Source: Planctomycetaceae bacterium (lineage in GTDB: Bacteria; Planctomycetota; Planctomycetia; Pirellulales; Thermoguttaceae). Taken from it: 64,000 bases of DNA. This document shows, piece after piece, positions 9,140-17,609 of this stretch. A program made the translations under genes and the position numbers. The stretch covers positions 31,186 through 95,185 of the forward strand of contig SFIW01000002.1 in NCBI GenBank assembly GCA_004556055.1, written 5' to 3'. Position 1 is the stretch's first letter, and every line of letters starts with the position of its first letter. The notes under the pieces were generated by a model. It was not told the origin of the DNA and made no database searches. It saw only the letters and a list, made by a program, of their open reading frames with translations.

Positions 9140-9774
9140 ATTCGCCGATTGGGCTGAGAAATTATTGGGAAGAGCGCTCCGCCTCAAAACGATTCACGAC
9201 GCCTCTTTCTGTCGAGACTCTTGAGCGGTACGTGGCAAAGGACGCGTTGATTCTCGACGACGGATGCGGTTACGGGAGGTCTCTTGCGGAACTGCGCGAC
9301 GCCGGGTTTAAGCGATTGACGGGCGTCGATTTCTCGACCGCCCTTGTGGAGAGAGCGCGTAGGGAAGTTCCGGAGGCGAAGCTTTACGTCGCCGACGCAA
9401 CGTCGCTCCCCTTTGACGACGCGTCTTTCGACGCCGCGCTCCTCTTTGGCGTGTTGACGTGCGTCCCTTCCGACGAGAGCCAAACGCGCGTGGCGGCTGA
9501 AGCGCGCCGCGTTTTGAAGCCGGGCGGCGTTCTATACGTCAACGACTTCCTGCTCAACGACGACTCCAGAAACAAAGAACGATACGCGCGCGCTCCTCAG
9601 GGGCATCCTTACGGGGTCTTCTCCCTCCCCGAAGGGACGATTTTGCGCCATCATCGCGAAGAGTATGTTCGAGAACTCTTTCGCGATTTTGAGACGCTCT
9701 CTTTTGAAAAGACGGTTTTTCCGACGATGAACGGTCATCGATCCAACGCTTTTATTTACGTAGGACGCAAATGA
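9136..9774 (+). CDS. Class I SAM-dependent methyltransferase
   Basis: Protein of 212 residues of the Methyltransf_11/25 type: motif I DDGCGYGRS, an acidic residue after strand 2 (GVDFS), motif II FDAALLFGVL, and the post-motif helix EARRVLKPGGVLYVND. The start codon overlaps the miaB stop (ATGA), so the two are translationally coupled. The substrate is not evident. Co-expression with miaB hints at tRNA or translation but does not prove it. Confidence 0.85.
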   Translation: MNSPIGLRNYWEERSASKRFTTPLSVETLERYVAKDALILDDGCGYGRSLAELRDAGFKRLTGVDFSTALVERARREVPEAKLYVADATSLPFDDASFDAALLFGVLTCVPSDESQTRVAAEARRVLKPGGVLYVNDFLLNDDSRNKERYARAPQGHPYGVFSLPEGTILRHHREEYVRELFRDFETLSFEKTVFPTMNGHRSNAFIYVGRK

Positions 9775-9778
9775 AGCG

Positions 9779-12700
9779 TCATTGAGGAATTGAGACGCGT
9801 TCTCCTTCGACGACGACGCGTTTGTTCAGTAATTGGAGCGCGGCGTCGAGACGTTCTCGGACTCCCTGGCTCATCCGCGCTTCGCAAATGCGAAGGATCC
9901 CCTGGTAAAGGGAGTTCTTGTCGAGGGAGACGTTCTCTTGAATGAGTTGCATCATTCCTGCGGCGATCTCTTGAGGGGCTATTTGTACGACGTCGCGTTT
10001 GAGATCTCCCGGCGCTCGTAGCGACAACGGCCCCGACGTTTCGAGGTAAAGGAAGCCGTTTTGTTTGTAAATATTAAGGCGTTGATGACCGGTCATCTGC
10101 GATTCGTACTCTTGTAAAACGACGCTTGTCACCTTTTCTCGACCGAAATAACCGACGATGCGCTTGATGAGAAGCTCCTCGGAAAGGGGCGCTTCCACTT
10201 CTAAAATTGCGTGGACGATTTTCTGGAGTTCGCCGGGAAAACGCGCGATAATAGCGTCGACGTCCGCCGTACGGTAACGCGGGAAATGGGCGTCGTCGCT
10301 TCCGTCGACCTTTTCTTCAAAAGAAGGGACGTCGTCGGAGGCGTTGGCTGGAACGACGCTCGGCGCGGAGGAAGGCGCGCTGGAGCGCGTCGACTCCGCT
10401 TCTTCGATCGCTTGCTGTAGGCGTTCAAGAGATCGCCCGCGATTCTTGAACCATTCGGTCGACCAGAGCCGATAATAGCGCCACCCGGTTCTCTCGAGAA
10501 CTTCTTGACGAAGACGGTCGCGGTCTCGCGCGTTTTTCGATCGACGGTATGCGTCGCCGTCGCATTCAATGGCAAAGAAGTAGTCGTCCGCGTCGGGAAT
10601 CTTGATCGCCAAATCGATTTTAAGCCCCGACGCGCCCACGCGCTTGTCAACTCGGTAGCCTTTCTCAACGAGGGCGTCGCAGACTTCGTCGACGAAATCG
10701 TCCGTCGAGTCGTAGAGCGTTTCCTGTTTCGTGTCGACGTTTAACGCGTCGATTCCTTTTTCGGCGTACTCTAGATACTCGCGAAGCAGTTTTGCTCCAT
10801 CCGATTTGGCTTGGGCGAGGTTAATGTCCGAGCCATGGATTGACGCGACGACCTTGACGTTGAGCTTTGCGCGCGTTACGGCGACGTTGAGGCGGCGTTC
10901 TCCCTTTTGTCGATTTAACGGCCCAAAATTGTGAAGGAATTTTCCGTCGGTTCCCTTGGCGTATGCGACGCTGAAGATGATCGTGTCGCGTTCGTCCCCT
11001 TGCACCGTTTCGAGGTTTTTCACGAAAAAAGGCTCCGGAACGTCGGAACGGAAGAATTCCTCTTTGTCCTGCTCTTTAAGTCGTCTCTGTTTGAGAAGAC
11101 GTTCGATGAGTTTCTGCTGGGATTGGCTAAACGCGACGATTCCGAGGCTTCGCGTAGGCGTTTCCCTGAAATGACGATAGATCAAATCGACGACGAGGGA
11201 CGCTTCTTTGTAGTTGTGGCGAAGTTTGCGGTCGAAGGTTCCGTTTTCGACGTAGTAGTAATCGACGCCGATTCCCTCATGCTGACGTAACGTCGAGGGA
11301 AAAGAGACGAGCTTCGATTCGTAAAAGTTCTTATTGGAGAAGGCGATGAGACTTTCGTGGCGACTGCGGTAGTGCCATGAGAGGCTTTGCACGGGCAAAG
11401 ACGTCGCGCACAAGTCGAGCACCGATTCATAGTTGCCCGAGTCGTCGTCTTCGTCCTCGTCGAGATCGGATTCGTTGGAGGCGTTGAAGAAGTTGCTCGG
11501 GGGCATTTGTTTGGAGTCGCCGACGACGATGAGCTGATCGGCGCGGTAAATGGCGCCGAGCGCGTCTTGCGGAAAAATTTGCGAAGCTTCGTCGAAAACG
11601 ACCGTGTCAAAATGGAGGGAATCCCCGGCGAGGAACGTGCTTACGCTGAGGGGCGACATGAGGAAACACGGCTTGAGGAGAAGCGCAAGATCGCTAATTT
11701 CCGAGAGTAGGACGCGGATACTCTTTTGTTTTCGCTTCTTTTCACCTTCGCGAAGGAGCGTGTGAACTTCGCTTCCGGGAACGACGTATTCCGAGGAGGG
11801 GCGCTGCGAGGAGAGGAAAGCGCGAAGACGCGCTTTATTCACTGAGAACTGAGCCGAGTCCTTTTCGCTAAAGATTTGAACCGTTTGATCGTGGGATATC
11901 TGGCTAAAGCGCGACAACTCGGGAGTCGAGGCGATAATCGACTCGATCTGCTCCTCGCGGCAGAGGCGTTGAAACGCGTCCGCGACGTCTTGGCAAGGGA
12001 TCTTTGCGGAAATAACGGCGTCAATGAAGGGCAGAAGATTATGATCGGCGAGCTGCGGCAGAATATGCGTCTCAAAGTGCGTCCATTCGTCGATCGCGTT
12101 GACGTCGGCTTCCAGACTTTCTCGACATGCGGCGACGCGACGTTCGACTTTTTCGCGCGGATCGCGCTGAATGTCGAGCTTGGCGCGGTCGAAATAGTCT
12201 TCCGTGCGGAATATGACGGAGTCTGACTCCTGGAACGCTTTTCCTAACGCGTTTGCGAGCCGCTCGAATTGGCCGCGTTCTTTTTCGAATTCGGCGGGAT
12301 TCATCTTAGGCAATCGCCCCAGCGGAACGTTTTGCTCGCAGAGGAGGGAAAGTTTTTCGATGGACTTCTTGAGGGTGTTTCGCGAATCGTCGTTTTTCAA
12401 AAGGGAAGGGGAGATAAAAGCGTCTAACGAGTCCGCATGGTCGTTAAACTGTTCGACGCTTTTCTGGTATTCTTCCAACTTCGCCATCGCGTCGATTTGT
12501 TCCATATAGGAGAGCTTTTTTGCGTCGCGCTGATAGAGGTCGAGCGTGTTGGCGAATTCTCTATACCATGGGGAGGCTCCTTGAATTTTGAAAGAGCTGA
12601 GTTTGAAGCTCTTGCTCGCGTAGGTAATCTGCGCCGCGTATTTTTTAAAGGAGGCTTCGAGGGAAGACGCGATACGCGCCAACGTCGCGCGTTCCTCTTC

Positions 12701-15220
12701 AAATTCTTGGTCGCTCATGTTGTGCAGACGTCCTAAAGGCGTTTGGGGCCCGTTGAATTTGACGAGTTGATTCAACGCTTCTTTGAGTTCTTTTCTGGCG
12801 TCGTCGTTTTCCAACGCAGAGGGCGCGACGAATTCACCGAGCGATTCGACGCGGGCGTCGAAGGCCGCGGCGTTTTCCTGGAAGCGTTCTAGTTTCTCCA
12901 TCGCGTCGATTTCGTCTTGATAGGAGAGTTTTTGTCCGTCGCGTTTGCAGAGCCTTAGATTCTTTGACAGACTTTTGTACTCGGAGTTGAAGAGGCGCGT
13001 AAAGAACCCCGAATAGAGCCTGACAAGACGCAGACGACTGTCTTTTCCATCGAGCTCGTAGATTTCTTTATCGAAGAGCGCGTCGATCTTCTCCCGGCTT
13101 TCCTGGATCTTGGCTTTTTGGTCGTCCATTTCCGTAAGTTCGCGGGCAACGCGTTCGAGAGTCGACGCGTTGAGGAACTTGGGCCCAAGCTCTTTCGTTT
13201 TCGAAAGGATTGGGAAGAGATGGTAAATGTTGTAGACGTCGATAAGGGTTGCGCAGCGAATATTGTAAAGACGCGCAATTTCGTTAAGAGACTCTTGAAT
13301 TTCGTCGACGAGGCGTAGGAGTGCGTCGACTGCGTCGCGTAGTTCTTTGGAACTTTGCGCCGCCGCGCCCGAGCCCAAGAGACGAAAGAAGAAACCGTCG
13401 TAGAGACGAACGAGACGTTCTCGATTCTCTTTGCCGTTGAGCGAGAATACGCGTTCGTCAAAGAGCGCGACTAAGGACTCTTGGCTTGTTTTGACGTTCG
13501 CGTTTTGCGCGTCTAACGCGCGAATGGAACGCGCGATGAGGTTCCGTTTGGACGCGTCGAGAAGGGGGGCGCCTATTTCGAGCGGTTGGGAAAGGAGTTG
13601 AAAGAGAAGCGAGACGTTATATGAGTCCAAAAGACTGCTCGCGTCGATTCCATAAAGACGAGACGCTTCTGTCAGCGGATTTTTAAGCTCCGTAAGAAGT
13701 TGAAACAGCGAGTCGAATGAGTTCTGAAGTTCTCTCTTATTTTGTAAAGAGGCGACGCCTTGCTTCAGACCGTTCCACGGATTCGATTTATAGTCCTCGC
13801 CGACAAATGGCGCGTGCGCGGCGTATTCTCTGAGAAGAAGAAGAACGTCCTGGAGCGTCCCCTCGTCGAACGACGAGAGATTGGGGATCGTCCAATTGAC
13901 GATCGGCGCGTTTCTTAGCGACGAGTACTCTTCGTAGAGTTCATATGCGCTTTTCCCGACGATAGGTCGCGACTTGTGCAGTTCGTCGACGTATTCGTCG
14001 AGTTGACGCATCGCAGATTCCTTTAGGCGTATTTCCTGATCCGCCTTTGAGGAGACCCCGCTTTTAGGCGTTCTGAGCGTCTTGCATAATTCGGCCACGA
14101 CTTCTTTTTTATTCGCCTTATGGCTATGGAGTTCAAGGCAGAATTCACCCAGACCCGCCTTGCAAAGCTTGTCGTACACGACGTTAAGAGCCGCTTGTTT
14201 TTCAGAAACGAAGAGAACCTTCTTTCCGAGTCCGAGAAGTTCGGCGACGATGTTCGTAATCGTTTGACTTTTCCCCGTGCCGGGGGGCCCTTGGAGGACG
14301 AAACTAATCCCCGCGCGCGCCTTTTCAATCGCTTCAAGCTGACTGGAATCGGCGTCGACGACGTTTTGCAATTCGATCAACGGGTTGTCTAGACGCTTGG
14401 GAGACTGATCCTTCGTCGTCGGTTCTTTGGTCAGAAGGCGTCGAACGTTTTCGTTTGCGAGAATCGTGACCGCGTTATCCGTGAGATCGCGGTACATATT
14501 GATCTTTTGAAAAGAGAAGAGACCGATTTTACAGTCTGAAGAGACGCGCTGCTTGTATTTGTCGTTTTCGACGAGCTCTTGAACCTTTTTCACGAAGTCG
14601 CGAAAGGGCTCGCCGTTGTACTCGGGCAAGACGATTCCCAATTCGGATTCCATCTTAAAGGCGAAAGTGGGGTTGAGGAAGGGATCGTCCCCGGTGAAAT
14701 GAACGAAGTATCTACCCTGAGACGGGTTCCATTCGATATTGATTGGCGCGAGGAGGAGGGGCGCTTTGTTTGGAGGGGTCTTCGTTTCTTTCGGATCGAA
14801 TTCTCCCCATAGTATGAATCCGAAGACCATATAGGCGACGTGAAGCCCTGTTTCCTCAAAGAAAAAACGCGCTTTCTTTTCGAGATTTTCGACGGCGTCC
14901 ATAGGATTCCCGTCATTATAGACGAGGAGTTTTTTGCGCGTCGCGAGGACGTGACGTTCGAGATATTTCTCTTTTTTCTGCTGAGGCGTTCGTTTCTCGA
15001 AGTCGAGAGGAGGGGTTGATTGGGACTCCTTGGGATAATCGAGCTCAGGATCGTAAACAGGGATCGTATAATCTGTGTCCGCCTTGCTGAAGAGCGCGTC
15101 GACATTGGGAAGTAGAACTTCCACCGTCGATTTAGAGAGGTCTTTAAAATTGACGAGGTTATTCCTTTTTCCCGTGTCGAGGAGCAATCGCGTCCAATTT
15201 TTGAGTTTAGAGCTGTCCAT
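9779..15220 (-). CDS. DUF4011-helicase-Vsr-like nuclease-DUF3320 protein (Hhe-like defence candidate)
   Basis: Protein of 1813 residues. In order: an N-terminal DUF4011-like domain (to about residue 210), superfamily 1 helicase Walker A GPPGTGKS (about residue 312), a very long insert (about 480-1010), Walker B VFDEASQIFP (about 1208) with VVGDSKQMPP, and helicase motifs including VTRAK. A REase_MTES_1575/Vsr-like PD-(D/E)xK domain follows (IECDGDAY then RDRDRLRQEVLE, near 1550), and a DUF3320-like C-terminus (about 1660-1810). To my knowledge this order is that of the antiphage protein Hhe. The insert contains two consecutive internal duplications. No canonical Shine-Dalgarno precedes the ATG. 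Neighbours are housekeeping genes, not a defence island. Nucleic-acid cleavage coupled to translocation is inferred from family membership. Confidence 0.85.
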   Translation of the reverse strand: MDSSKLKNWTRLLLDTGKRNNLVNFKDLSKSTVEVLLPNVDALFSKADTDYTIPVYDPELDYPKESQSTPPLDFEKRTPQQKKEKYLERHVLATRKKLLVYNDGNPMDAVENLEKKARFFFEETGLHVAYMVFGFILWGEFDPKETKTPPNKAPLLLAPINIEWNPSQGRYFVHFTGDDPFLNPTFAFKMESELGIVLPEYNGEPFRDFVKKVQELVENDKYKQRVSSDCKIGLFSFQKINMYRDLTDNAVTILANENVRRLLTKEPTTKDQSPKRLDNPLIELQNVVDADSSQLEAIEKARAGISFVLQGPPGTGKSQTITNIVAELLGLGKKVLFVSEKQAALNVVYDKLCKAGLGEFCLELHSHKANKKEVVAELCKTLRTPKSGVSSKADQEIRLKESAMRQLDEYVDELHKSRPIVGKSAYELYEEYSSLRNAPIVNWTIPNLSSFDEGTLQDVLLLLREYAAHAPFVGEDYKSNPWNGLKQGVASLQNKRELQNSFDSLFQLLTELKNPLTEASRLYGIDASSLLDSYNVSLLFQLLSQPLEIGAPLLDASKRNLIARSIRALDAQNANVKTSQESLVALFDERVFSLNGKENRERLVRLYDGFFFRLLGSGAAAQSSKELRDAVDALLRLVDEIQESLNEIARLYNIRCATLIDVYNIYHLFPILSKTKELGPKFLNASTLERVARELTEMDDQKAKIQESREKIDALFDKEIYELDGKDSRLRLVRLYSGFFTRLFNSEYKSLSKNLRLCKRDGQKLSYQDEIDAMEKLERFQENAAAFDARVESLGEFVAPSALENDDARKELKEALNQLVKFNGPQTPLGRLHNMSDQEFEEERATLARIASSLEASFKKYAAQITYASKSFKLSSFKIQGASPWYREFANTLDLYQRDAKKLSYMEQIDAMAKLEEYQKSVEQFNDHADSLDAFISPSLLKNDDSRNTLKKSIEKLSLLCEQNVPLGRLPKMNPAEFEKERGQFERLANALGKAFQESDSVIFRTEDYFDRAKLDIQRDPREKVERRVAACRESLEADVNAIDEWTHFETHILPQLADHNLLPFIDAVISAKIPCQDVADAFQRLCREEQIESIIASTPELSRFSQISHDQTVQIFSEKDSAQFSVNKARLRAFLSSQRPSSEYVVPGSEVHTLLREGEKKRKQKSIRVLLSEISDLALLLKPCFLMSPLSVSTFLAGDSLHFDTVVFDEASQIFPQDALGAIYRADQLIVVGDSKQMPPSNFFNASNESDLDEDEDDDSGNYESVLDLCATSLPVQSLSWHYRSRHESLIAFSNKNFYESKLVSFPSTLRQHEGIGVDYYYVENGTFDRKLRHNYKEASLVVDLIYRHFRETPTRSLGIVAFSQSQQKLIERLLKQRRLKEQDKEEFFRSDVPEPFFVKNLETVQGDERDTIIFSVAYAKGTDGKFLHNFGPLNRQKGERRLNVAVTRAKLNVKVVASIHGSDINLAQAKSDGAKLLREYLEYAEKGIDALNVDTKQETLYDSTDDFVDEVCDALVEKGYRVDKRVGASGLKIDLAIKIPDADDYFFAIECDGDAYRRSKNARDRDRLRQEVLERTGWRYYRLWSTEWFKNRGRSLERLQQAIEEAESTRSSAPSSAPSVVPANASDDVPSFEEKVDGSDDAHFPRYRTADVDAIIARFPGELQKIVHAILEVEAPLSEELLIKRIVGYFGREKVTSVVLQEYESQMTGHQRLNIYKQNGFLYLETSGPLSLRAPGDLKRDVVQIAPQEIAAGMMQLIQENVSLDKNSLYQGILRICEARMSQGVRERLDAALQLLNKRVVVEGERVSIPQ

Positions 15221-15398
15221 AGGAGTCGCCTTAAATAGCGTTATGGGGCGTGAAAGAAACGCGTCGACGAACGAACGCGAGGGGCGGCAATGGGAAAAGA
15301 AAACGCCGACTCGAGGCCGACGTTTTCTTCGTTATGGAATAGAAAAGGCCGCGCGAGACCTGATCTTAGAGTTGTTTAACGCGCAAAGACGTAAAGAC

Positions 15399-16760
15399 TC
15401 AGCGCCAAGCTTCGAGGTAACGAGCGAGTTTGTGCATGTCGCTACCGACCTTGATCGGACGAGGATAAGCGCGAAGCTTGCTCATGTTGATGAGTTCTTC
15501 GAATTTCGGGAAGCTTAGACCCATCGGATCGGAGCTGCTGTTGACGGAGATCATGACGCCGTTGAGGTTCTGTTCGCAGAGAGCGCGATAGCAACCGACG
15601 CCGATCTGGCTGCCGACGCAAACGTCGTAAGCCGTGGGCTGATTGCAGCGAACTTCATAACCGAACTGGAGGCCGTTGAACTTCTTGGACTTGCCGGTGC
15701 GACGCTTGTATTCTTCCGCCATGAGACGACCGAGGCGAGAGGAGTACTTGAGCTGAGAAACCGGGAAGTGTCCGAAGGTGTCGGGCTTGAGGGAGAGGTA
15801 TTCGTCGTGAGAGACGCATTTCTCGATTTCGGCGAGGGGGAGGAATTCGGCGACGCCTTCGGAGATGACGGCGACGAAGCCCTTCTGACCTTCTTTTTCA
15901 CGAGCGATGTAGACGTCGACGAGGTGATTGACGACGTGCGACATATCGACGATCGTACGCATGACGGGCTTGCCGTCGGCGTCGAGAACTTCTTTGCCCG
16001 TTTCGGGATCGATGGTGACTTCAGTGGTCTTCCACGATTCGTCAATATCTTCGAGACCGACGACGGCGGAAGCTTCGCCCGCGACAGCGGCGCCATAAGC
16101 GAGCCACGCGGCGGCGCGACCCATGAGCTGACAAACAAAGCCCGCGCCCGCAGCTTCGCTGTCGGCGAGAAGGTTGCGCAATTCCTTGGCAAGCATTTCG
16201 ACGGCGCTGAAGTAACCGAAGGTGAAGGGGATACCTTCATAGTCGTTGTCGATCGTTTTGGGAAGGTGGACGACCTTGATGCGCTTGGCGTCGGCGGGCT
16301 TGCGGTCCATATAGAGCTTGAACTTAGCCGCGGTGGTCAAGGTGTCGTCGCCGCCGATCGAGACGAGGGCGTCGACTCCGAGGGAGCAAAGCGCCTTATA
16401 GACGGTTTCCATCGGAGCGGTCTTTTCGGGATTGTCGAGGTCTTCGGGCGTCTTGAGCGCTTTTCCGGGATTAGCGCGCGCGGTGCCGATACAGATCCCC
16501 TGCTTCGTACGCAAGCCGTCGCGAACGCACTTGTCGAGACGAACGTAAGCTTCGCCTTCCTTGAGAACGTCGCCGTCGTTGTATTCGACGAGGTGGGTGT
16601 AACCGTTGAGCATACCGTAAACTTCGACGCCAGCGCGAGCAAAGCAAAGGGCCGCGCCGCCGATGACGGCGTTAGCGGCGGGAGCGGGACCGCCGGAGAA
16701 GAGAATAGCAACTTTTTTGACGTCCGTGTTCGGTCGCTGAGGACTGGTTAACGACGACAT
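15399..16760 (-). CDS. pfp: 6-phosphofructokinase, pyrophosphate-dependent type
   Basis: Phosphofructokinase-A fold, about 453 residues from the ATG at 16760, which has AAAGG just upstream. It phosphorylates fructose 6-phosphate in glycolysis. The loop GGDDT, with Asp where ATP-dependent enzymes have Gly, indicates pyrophosphate as donor. PKTIDNDYEG is the substrate-binding catalytic loop and MGRAAAWLAYG follows as expected. A larger in-frame start at 16784 lacks a better ribosome-binding site. Pyrophosphate use would make the step reversible. Monocistronic on the - strand. Confidence 0.9.
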   Translation of the reverse strand: MSSLTSPQRPNTDVKKVAILFSGGPAPAANAVIGGAALCFARAGVEVYGMLNGYTHLVEYNDGDVLKEGEAYVRLDKCVRDGLRTKQGICIGTARANPGKALKTPEDLDNPEKTAPMETVYKALCSLGVDALVSIGGDDTLTTAAKFKLYMDRKPADAKRIKVVHLPKTIDNDYEGIPFTFGYFSAVEMLAKELRNLLADSEAAGAGFVCQLMGRAAAWLAYGAAVAGEASAVVGLEDIDESWKTTEVTIDPETGKEVLDADGKPVMRTIVDMSHVVNHLVDVYIAREKEGQKGFVAVISEGVAEFLPLAEIEKCVSHDEYLSLKPDTFGHFPVSQLKYSSRLGRLMAEEYKRRTGKSKKFNGLQFGYEVRCNQPTAYDVCVGSQIGVGCYRALCEQNLNGVMISVNSSSDPMGLSFPKFEELINMSKLRAYPRPIKVGSDMHKLARYLEAWR

Positions 16761-17609
16761 ATGCAACCTTTCTGTGTCTAACAATAAATATACAGGGTTA
16801 CGCGCGCGATTCTCTCGACGAACGAGCTCGCGACGCAGTTATACTCTTCAATTATTCTATAACGCGCGTTATTTTTTTCAATCGGCCAGAAAGGAGCAAA
16901 AGGGGGCGCTCTATAATATTGGGCTTCTTCCTTGCGTTAGGAGATAATTTTGGTAGAATGGGAAAAATGGATTGAAAGCGTTGACGGAATTCAACTTTGT
17001 TTGAATTTGTTGGAACAACGCCGCAAAAAAGAACGTCGAAAAGTTGGAAAAACACCCTTTATTGGAATATGTTCCATATTGAGAAGATTTTGTGCAGTTG
17101 AGTGACTTTTATCCTCTTTTTTATTTTAAATAAAAGGATGAGCTTCCTTATTTATAAAAACTGACATATCCTTTCAATCTAACAGATAGAATGGTTCCCC
17201 ATTCTTTTTTTTAGTTTTTTTTATGGCTTTTTTATAGGCGTTGCGTTACACTTTAGGGAAAATGCGTTTCAATAGGCTAAGACCGTTTTCTGAGCTTTTT
17301 AGCTACTCGAAACGGCTAAGCGTTCGCGTTCGAAATAGCTGAAGTACTATCGGCAAAAATCGGCGTGAGAGAATCGTTTTTTTCGACAAAAACAAGAAAA
17401 GCGCCTGCGTAAAACGAAAACAAGCCGTTTTGCGCGGCGTCGCGCTTTTTCGTTTTGGCAATTTAAGACATGAACAGACGTCACGTCAACACATCCGTCA
17501 GAGAGTGAAAAGGCGCGCGTGAGCGTCGGCTAGGCGACGCGTTCTGGTCGAGGAATTTGGATCCGCCCTCAAGACGAGTTCGCGTTCGACTCATTTATTA
17601 CGTTAAGGA
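16761..17609. other. AT-rich intergenic region upstream of the giant gene
   Basis: No convincing gene is seen in these 849 bases. It is clearly more AT-rich than its surroundings. A candidate + strand promoter is TTGCGT (16932-16937), 16 bases, TAGAAT (16954-16959); if used for the giant gene it would give a leader of about 640 bases. A terminator-like structure near 17396-17450 pairs AAAAGCGC with GCGCTTTT outside and AAAACG with CGTTTT inside, followed by a T-rich tail. This could end an upstream short RNA or attenuate the giant gene. Confidence 0.4.

Noticed and set aside
15296..15331. Terminator between phosphofructokinase and the helicase gene
   Set aside because: GAAAACG/CGTTTTC arms are present, but the centre (a doubled TCGGC) does not pair well, so termination is uncertain.
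16852..17055. Short - strand frame in the leader of the giant gene
   Set aside because: AT-rich, low-complexity product without ribosome-binding site or recognisable motif.
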